Part shown: in pieces, positions 56,480 to 64,000 of the stretch
Numbering within the stretch: the stretch's first letter is position 1
How the letters are laid out: each line of letters opens with the position of its first letter
Assembly: GCA_029582265.1 (NCBI GenBank)
Contig: CM055820.1
Location: 18,944,212 to 19,008,211 of the forward strand
Reading direction: 5' to 3'
DNA: 64,000 nucleotides
Source: Zoroaster sp. YZ-2022
Lineage: Eukaryota > Echinodermata > Asteroidea > Forcipulatida > Zoroasteridae
Notes under the pieces: model-generated
Database searches by the model: none
What the model was told of the DNA's origin: nothing
What the model saw: only the letters and a program-made list of their open reading frames with translations
Made by a program: the position numbers and the translations under genes

Positions 56480-58282
56480 TGTGTATTGTCCGTATGTTCG
56501 CTATTTCACTAGTGATTTCTGGCAGTTGTAATCTGAACATTGATATTTTCCTGAAGAAAGGAAAACAATTGTTTCAAATGAAATAATTGTCAACAATCAC
56601 GGTTTTAACAGTAATTAAGAGCCTAAGTGAACTGGCGACGGGCCCGCCACTTTGTTCATTTCGTAGCTTTATTGCTGTAGAAATGCCATTGGACATTCAG
56701 CGTGTGTAATGCCTATAGTGTTATTCTAAAGTACCTGTAGGGCTTATTAATTATTTGCCTTTCTACAAGGAAAATGCAAATTTTCAGAGTATTTACCAAG
56801 ATAATTATTATGAATCAGCGGTGAAATCACTTTGGCATCATTCTTAAATTCCTGTCTCCATTATACACAGACTGTCAGACGTGGATAGGGCCTGTATCAT
56901 TTGGTAGAGGCCTATAATATATAGGCCTACTGCATGTCTGGTATGAGCCTAAGTCAGGTTTTCGTGTCCGCTTAAAGAGCAAGATAAGACGCCTGGTCCC
57001 GAAATATTCTGAGAAACTGGGCAAGTTTATAATGAATCCGCCCCTTGCAGCTTAAAGGTGTATCGTTATGATGTTCGATATTTGTTTGTTTAATTTTCAT
57101 TGTAACATTGATAACTTACTTTTAAAAAGAAGAACAAATAGACAGTAGTATAGAAGGGGCATATGACCTCCGTTTCGGCAGGTGGATCATGATCCACATG
57201 TGGATCATCGATGTGGATCACCCTGGTCCTCGATAGGGGCGGAGTTAACTGCATGTAACCGAAAGGCTGGCTGGGTGGATCGATTATAGCGATCGGGGTG
57301 GGTTGTAAATATTGTAGGTGAACGGAGATTACAAGTCGGCAAAATGTTGTCAACTTTTTTCCCTGGTTAAATAATGTACGAGTCTATAGACCGAACAGTG
57401 TCGCATGGTTCGTTGTCGTCTGCTGTCTAGCTGTAGGAACGTGTTCGAACAGGCCCGCGTTAATGACTGAACGAACCATTGGTCAACAATGGTCGTGGCC
57501 TTTGTAAGTTCACACAAACAACACGTACTGCGTAGTGATTGACTGTGGTCAAGATTATATTAGCACAACGTGTGCAATGAAGGTATGAAGTCGTGCACCA
57601 CCACGTCTAAACATGGAGGAAGTATGGTCTAACATTATTGGGTGTTTACAAAAATACCCGTCTAAACAAGTGTGTTTACCGCTAATTGGACCCCGACAGG
57701 ATGACAACCGAAAGTTTAACATTCACTCTTGCGAATAGTGCGGCAAATTTGTCATTCATTAAAATAAAATCTGTATAGCTACACAAGTTACACCCATTAA
57801 CTCATAATTATAAACTCAACCTGTATTGTTAGGTTTGAAAATACCAACTACACTGTTCTTATTTAAAAAGGTCCTTCATAAAATAACATTTAAAAACCTA
57901 ATGTATGTATGTACGGTTAAATGGCCCTTCATAAAAAAAATAATAAAATACCTACATAAAGTCCTATGCATAGCTATGATAATAAATATTTATAAACGTG
58001 AATGGATCATTCCTATAAATGCAATGAGTCATCAAAAAGGAGAGTCTAGTTCCCCAAAATCACCAGTTGCAAATCCCGGCTACGTAGCAAAGCAGAGTGG
58101 AACAGACTATTTATATACGTACAAGTTACAACAGCGCTGTATACCAGCGCTCGTGATAAGAACTTAATAGGTCACATCCGATTCAGTTTTGTTTATATTA
58201 AGCACTGACCAGTTCCACACCATCGGCGTGTCCATTGTTGACATATGACTGAAATGCATACTTGACGGCATAGGCAATTCAA
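56480..58282. repeat. Duplicated block, copy B of three
   Basis: Direct copy of 7,030-8,890, including the palindrome cluster. Non-coding. Confidence 0.88.
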
Positions 58283-58429
58283 GTGAAGGCAGCAACGTCC
58301 CGGCATTCCACCGTATGCTTATGGCTCGTTGCCACGTCGACCGGGAATCTATACAAACATTCCCGAGAATCCTGTGGCGTGTTTAGACGCTCTCCGATCC
58401 GCTGTCCAAAAAAAAATTGCGTGTATACG
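58283..58429. other. Short junction sequence
   Basis: About 150 bp not found in copy A joins the equivalent of 8,910 to the equivalent of 12,095, replacing the outer palindrome arm. Confidence 0.55.
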
Positions 58430-59865
58430 AACTGGCTAGGAAAACCAAGGACTGAAAGAGCCGTTGGAAAAAATATTTGGCTCTGTACATGGGTTTAAAC
58501 CCGGGTGGGGGGTGTATTCACACCAGCTTTTTGCCCAGTGGTGATTGTCCGTAGGATCACCCCTCCCCTAAATTTTGGAGGGCCAATGGAGCAAATTCGA
58601 CCAGGCTCCTTGGCAACACTTTATATAAAGGTTACAAATTATTTAAGGACAGCATTGTTTTCAAATGTTCCAAAATTAATTCAATTTTTCCCAAAAAATA
58701 ATTCAATTTTCCCCCAAAAATGTCAAATAGAAAATAAAACATTTCCTTCAAGAAATTCCCCGATGAATTTTCATTCAAAAAAAACCCTGTATTTATTTAT
58801 TTCTAACTATTTCAAGGTCCTTAAATTTAGCATGGGGGATTTAAAATTAGAAATTTTGAATCATTCCGTAGTTCTTGTTTTTTGTTTTACTTTAAAAAAA
58901 TTAGGTTGATACAAATTGCATGTGTCATTTTTTCCGTTCATAAACGTTGCTTAAAAATACAATGGCGACAAAAGTACAATGGAGCGCGACGTAGATATTA
59001 AACGTTGCTTAACAGAACAGTGGCGACAAAGGAACACTCGTTATGTTAATTTATTTATTATCTATTATAATTCGTCCAAATGTCATCAACTTGTTTATTG
59101 CGTTTTGTCAAAACAAGACTGATTGCTTTTTACCCCATTATAACACGTCATCATTTTTTTATGAGGCCGCGAAAGGCCTTACTTTGGAGATCGTATTTTT
59201 TATTACCATTCTATTTCATTTTCTCTTTTTTTAAATCCATCCCTGCCACATTATCATTATGATAATATAAATGTCCCTTCGTTGTCTTAATGTCCCTTTG
59301 CCCGTCTGATTGTCCTAGTTTCTGTAATATAGTTTTGTTTGTCCTCGTTTTCTTTGTTTTGTCAAGTCTCCTGTCCATTGTATACTCGATGATATTATTA
59401 CAGGCATTTCTACATAAGTCCTAGGTCTTTTGACTATGACTCCATAATTGCTTTTGTTATTTTCTGATCCTTTTGCCGTTCCTGCATTGATTTTTCTTTA
59501 AATCTCGCCCAATATTGTACACTGATTAACATTTTGGTTGTATTTTGGAAATAAATATCGATTTGAATTGAATTGAATTGAAAAATAATTACTTGAATAC
59601 TGCAAACTGTAAAGCAAGAAGAGATGATTACACATGGTGTTACCTGTATTAAAACTTAATTGTCTTATCCTATCCATCATGCAAAGCTCCAAATCACATG
59701 TACATTCAAACTGCATGCTCTTTACAAAAACCGGGCTATTACAGTAACACCAATTTCGTCAGCATGGTATTCATATTGGACGAGTTGCCCCATGCAATAT
59801 GAACAACACTTCGTTATTAACATCTCAGTTTGTGACTGCTTTTCAATAGACCTAAAATGCATTAA

Positions 59866-60356
59866 AGGGACAGTATCGTCACGATCAGAGCAGACTTTCA
59901 ACACACCATGGAATTGGTGTCCTAGTTTAGGATGAACACAGCATTGGCGGATCCAGGGGAGGGGCTAAAGGGGCTGTAGCACCCCCCTAAAATCGTAAAG
60001 TAAAAAAAAAGAAAAAAAAAGAAAGAGAGAGAGACGGGGAGGGGAGGGGAGGGGAGAACGCACTCCCATTCTCACAGTGTGCGGGATAAACATAAGGAGG
60101 TGACCTACTTAGTACTGTACTAACCGTTGCGCATAGGAAGTGGCGGCACCCTTTGTAGTACTGAAAAATAATTGTTTTTGATTCTCAGCCCCCCTAAAAA
60201 ATGTTCTGGATCCGCCCATGCACAGTGAATGGAAATTACTGGCTCATCTATGCAGCAGCAACGGTTATCACGTGGGGGTATTATTTGCAGTCACTGAATT
60301 AATCTAAAACTTGCACTCTGATTCAGTGCCCTGTTGATCGTGACGACATTGTTCCT
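59866..60356. mobile_element. TTAA-flanked MITE, second nested copy
   Basis: TTAA at 59,862-59,865 and 60,357-60,360. Same inverted ends as 13,541-14,046. Confidence 0.75.
59942..60220. mobile_element. GGATCC-type MITE, copy 3
   Basis: Same insertion as copy 1 (CACAG duplication), inherited with the duplicated block; the interior purine tract is shorter. Confidence 0.85.
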
Positions 60357-61004
60357 TTAATAAAATGTCTTTGTATACGACATTTCTTCTACCATTTTTT
60401 CATGTCGCGACCATTTTTGTTAAAATCCCTGCACGTGAGTATGATTACAGCGCTGGTAATTCTCAGATAGAGGGGCCAGACTCATTATTTTCTAGCCTCA
60501 GTTTGGTTCCGTTGTTTTGTATGGAAGAAAACAAAACAAGATGGCGGTACAGTGATAAAAAATATCATTTCATTGGGTGCATAAAGAGTGTACACAAAAA
60601 TGGTCTGTACCATCTGTAGGTGTGTAATTCCTTTTTAGGACAGCTTGCGGAGAGTAATCTATACTATTCTGGCTCTCGTGCGTGGGGTACGGAAGGGGAC
60701 TAGATAAAATGAATTTAGATTTGTATTAAAGGTAATACTTTGTGTCGAATCCAGAGAAGTACAAGTATGAGTATTTTCTTTCCCACTCCACCCTATCCCA
60801 AGAATATGTTGAGACGGGATCACGTGTCATTGCGCTAAAGTGCTACATGTAAGAGTGGTGGGAGAGATAGGCGTCTATTTATTATTTTTTTCAGACCGGT
60901 TATCCTGTGAAAGTTTCAGCTAATAACCAGTGGCGTAGCCAAACGTGGTGGTGGGCGCCCGCCCCCGCCCCCGCCCCCACCCCCGCCCCCACCCCAATTA
61001 CGTG

Positions 61005-62452
61005 CTTGTGATGAGGGGGTTATCTGCGAGTCACCAATTGTAATAAATGGAAGAGAAACTTTAGACAATTGCTGACGTAATCCAAATAGAACAAATTCTG
61101 TTTTTTCGTCGTTCAATTTCAGGAAGTTTTGTCTCATCCAACTTCGAATCTCTTGAAAACATTTCTCCAGTGTTGTAATGCAGGAATCGGCAGGTTCTTG
61201 AGAAGATTTAAAAGTAATGTAAAGCTGCGTGTCATCAGCGTAGACATTGTAATTTAAATTATACTTCAAAATGATATCACGAACTGGAAACGTATAAACA
61301 GTAAACCACTGTGGGCCGAGCACGGAGCCTTGGGGTACAGAATAGTCAAGAATAACAGGCTCGGAGATAGCGTTACCAATACAAACATGCTGGGGCCTAT
61401 TTAAAAGGTAGGACCTACACCAATCCAGGGCTGTGTCACAGTGGCGCACCCAAGGGGGGGGGGGCTCGGGGGGCTCGAGCCCCCCCAAGGGCCCGCTGAT
61501 GTTTTATTTTTATTTTTTTAAAGAAGGGGCCGGGAAAGAGAGCAAAATCTGAGCCCAAGTCTTGTCTACAGAGGAGTTCGGCAAGGAGTAGGGCAGTGGT
61601 ACAAGGTATGGGGACTCAGGAGACTCAAGCTCCCCTCCAAAAGTTTTCCATTTATTCCACTCACTATTATATTTTACGGCGTTGCGTATGCATGTGCATG
61701 TAAGCTTGAAGGGCCACCAGTATATATAACAAGCATTTTAGACATTCTCCCCCCCCCCTGCCATGGTGCACCCTGATCAGGGAGCAGCTTTACTTAATTT
61801 TATTTTCATTTTCTGTTGTCCGTTTCTCTTGTTGAGGTCGTTGACTGTCGTTGAGGTTACTCGTAAATGTTTTTGAAAATTTAAACACGCCCGCATTATA
61901 ATCAACTCCTTTCCAGTTTGTACACAATGGCCCAGGATCGGGTTTTAATTTACAAAGATTATGCGACACTGTTTTAGCAAACACCGATTGGATAATATTG
62001 GGATTTGGTTTTGCCGCCAAATTCGTGTTTGAGAAAATTTAGCTCCGCCCGGAATGATCACAAACTTTACGTCCGCGCAATGAAAATATTTAAATATAGA
62101 AATCTTGCAGACGAAACAATTAGCTCAAGTTCTTTACATCAAGAGGAGGAAATTATATGGAAGGTAAAACCTACGAGTCTGAATCATGTCATAATGTCTT
62201 CTTTTTATTACTAGAAACCACCAGGAAACATTTAACATGTGCCGTAGGTTCACTGACGAGCACGATTAGGGACATGGCTACAGCCGCGCCAGCGGTTATG
62301 GTTTGGGTCCGCCATGTCTCTCCCCCATGTCTCTCCCCCAATTTTTTGAGCCCCCCCCCCCCCCCCAATAAAATCCTGGGTGCGCCACTGCTGTGTCATG
62401 TATTCCAAGATGATATTGAAGGCGGGAGAGAAGGATTTTGTGATCGAGTGTC
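61005..62452 (-). pseudogene. LINE reverse transcriptase fragment (CR1/Jockey type), split by a hAT element
   Basis: On the minus strand, LDHKILLSRLQYHLGIHDT (62,399-62,452 side) continues after the insertion into ALDWCRSYL, VPQGSVLGP (motif B), YADDTQLY (catalytic motif C) and FLKLNDEKTEFVLFG. Wording is that of CR1/L2/Jockey-group RTs. It is truncated on the 5' side before motif A (the sequence reads ALLTLDH where AFDTVDH is usual) and on the 3' side near 61,005, where a G/C-rich tract begins. Only the hAT element interrupts the visible part. Confidence 0.88.
61439..62390. mobile_element. hAT-type non-autonomous element (952 bp)
   Basis: Inverted ends CAGTGGCGCACCCA and TGGGTGCGCCACTG, with the perfect 8-bp duplication CTGTGTCA at 61,431-61,438 and 62,391-62,398. 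Removing element and one duplication restores the LINE RT frame exactly. Long G and C runs lie just inside the ends. The interior has a 76-codon minus-strand reading (61,790-62,020, no ATG) that I do not recognise and no transposase. Confidence 0.92.
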
Positions 62453-63622
62453 AACAATGCATGGACACGCCGATGGTGTGGAACTGGTCAGTGCTTAATA
62501 TAAACAAAACTGAATCGGATGTGACCTATTAAGTTCTTATCACGAGCGCTGCTATACAGATACCAACAGACAAGTCCTTCGTCCATGCCATAGACGTGTC
62601 CTAACACGAACTGGTAGTTGTCAGGCTGTTGTTGTAACTTGTACGTATATAAATAGTCTGTTACACTCTGCTTTGCTACGTAGCCGGGATTTGCAACTGG
62701 TGATTTTGGGGAACTAGACTCTCCTTTTTGATGACTCATTGCATTTATAGGAATGATCCATTCACGTTTATAAATATTTATTATCATAGTTATGCATAGG
62801 ACTTTATGTAGGTATTTTATTATTATTTTTTATGAAGGGCCATTTAACCATACATACATTAGGTTTTTAAATTTTATTTTATGAAGGACCTTTTTTAAAT
62901 AAGAACAGTGTAGTTGGTATTTTCAAACCTAACAATACACAACATTTTATACAGGTTGAGTTATAATGGGTGTAATTTGTGTAGCTATACAGATTTTATT
63001 TTAATGAATGACAAATTTGCCGCACTATTCACAAGAGTGAATGTTAAACTTTCGGTTGTCATCCTGTCGGGGTCCAATTAGCGGTAAACACACTTGTTTA
63101 GACGGGTATTTTTGTAAACACCCAATTATGTTAGACCATACTTCCTCCATGTTTAGACGTGGTGGTGCACGACTTCATACCTTCATTGCACACGTTGTGC
63201 TAATATAATCTTGACCACAGTCAATCACTACGCAGTACGTGTTGTTTGTGTGAACTTACAAAGGCCACGACCATTGTTGACCAATGTTTCATTCGGTCAT
63301 TAACGCGGGCCTGTTCGAACACGTTCCTACAGCTTGACAGCAGACGACAACGAACCATGCGACACTGTTCGGTCTATAAACTCGTACATTATTGAACCAA
63401 GGGGAAATAGTTGATAACATTTTGCCGACTTGTAATCTCCGTTCACCTACAATATTTACAACCCACCCCGATCGCTATAATCGATCCACCCAGCCAGCCT
63501 TTCGGTTACATGTAGTTAACTCCGCCCCTATTGAGGACCAGGGTGATCCACATCGATGATCCACATGTGGATCATGATCCACCTGCCGAAACGGAGGTCA
63601 TATGCCCCTTCTATACTACTAG
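62453..63622 (-). repeat. Duplicated block, inverted copy C
   Basis: Reverse complement of about 57,160-58,240 (and 7,690-8,850), including the palindrome cluster. Together with 57,160-58,240 it brackets 58.2-62.45 kb as an inverted pair. Confidence 0.88.
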
Positions 63623-64000
63623 AAACCTACTTTAAAATGATGTATTTCACAGAACAGTCGTGAACAACCATGAATTAATTTCCGTAAACATGCTTCTGAA
63701 GATTATTTTTATATGATATTTAGTATGATAGCATGTTCCGATGATTTTATTTTTTCGGAAAGTGCCGTCAAAATAGCGAAAACCACGGGCGATACATCTT
63801 TAACAATCTAGTGACAGAAACCAAGATGAAAATTCAATGACAATATGCCACACGTTACTCAATTAACGAGGGCAACACTCATTCGTTCCAACGCTCATTA
63901 TCCAGCGAACCGGCATTGTTTTTAATGTGGAAAGACACCTGTGTTAATCAGCTAATTCCCCAGGTGGATTAATTTCTTTAATACCACTTCCAAAGTCTTA
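63623..64000. other. Nothing recognised
   Basis: Unique within the window; no ORF, repeat or domain of note. Confidence 0.5.

Larger units (their letters stand above)
58430..60950. repeat. Direct copy of 12,095-14,640
   Basis: Includes the same nested MITE pair and the same terminal CAGTGGCGTAGCCA at 60,928. No gene recognised; conserved short ORFs reflect recent duplication. Confidence 0.88.

Noticed and set aside
61790..62020. Possible captured host exon inside the hAT element
   Set aside because: The reading has no ATG start, no recognised motif and no splice signals I trust; left as unexplained interior sequence.

Overview
This looks like a repeat-dense, AT-rich piece of an animal nuclear genome, most likely a marine invertebrate (echinoderm, hemichordate or lancelet type; a mollusc cannot be excluded). 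The reasons are GT-AG introns in a fibrinogen-related gene, Penelope-like, piggyBac, hAT, LINE and Polinton-like remnants, and a Helentron-type element with internal tandem repeats like those known from bivalves, sea urchins and flies. No prokaryotic gene layout, rRNA or CRISPR array is visible.

Layout. 1-8,846 is non-coding repeat sequence with copies at 53.8-58.3 kb. 8,847-19,255 is a large diverged palindrome (arms about 4.6 kb, spacer 1.2 kb). The left arm carries a Helentron-like insertion and the right arm a truncated LINE, each with an empty site in the opposite arm. 21,007-25,160 holds the only convincing host gene: a secreted fibrinogen-domain (FReD) protein in five exons, whose last exon has a one-base frameshift. 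Parts of it are duplicated nearby: exon 2 at 29.6-30.1 kb, broken by a MITE, and exon 5 at 48.85-49.1 kb on the minus strand with the ending frame intact.

30,459-40,992 is the most striking region. It is a head-to-tail array of six Helentron-like units plus a 5' stub. Each unit has asymmetric terminal inverted repeats, and complete units have a 3' hairpin followed by CTAG and junctions at TT. The units are filled with about 46 minisatellite monomers of roughly 147 bp. Nearly every monomer carries two inverted ETS-type sites (ACTTCCTGT and ACCGGAAGT). The whole array sits in one duplicated locus whose empty counterpart survives at about 21,858.

40,993-53,260 is a mosaic: a MULE-like MITE, a LINE 3' fragment, two decayed piggyBac copies (one complete from end to end with 8-bp inverted ends and an ATAT duplication), a decayed protein-primed type-B DNA polymerase of Polinton type, a foldback-like element with minisatellite inverted repeats, a Penelope-like RT fragment, and a candidate minus-strand hammerhead ribozyme. 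53.8-63.6 kb repeats much of 1-14.6 kb, with a Penelope GIY-YIG fragment, a LINE RT fragment split by a clean hAT element (8-bp duplication), and a short inverted arm.

Apart from the FReD gene, nothing here looks like a working host gene. Every transposon ORF seen is broken. All comparisons were made by eye; copy numbers and identities are approximate.
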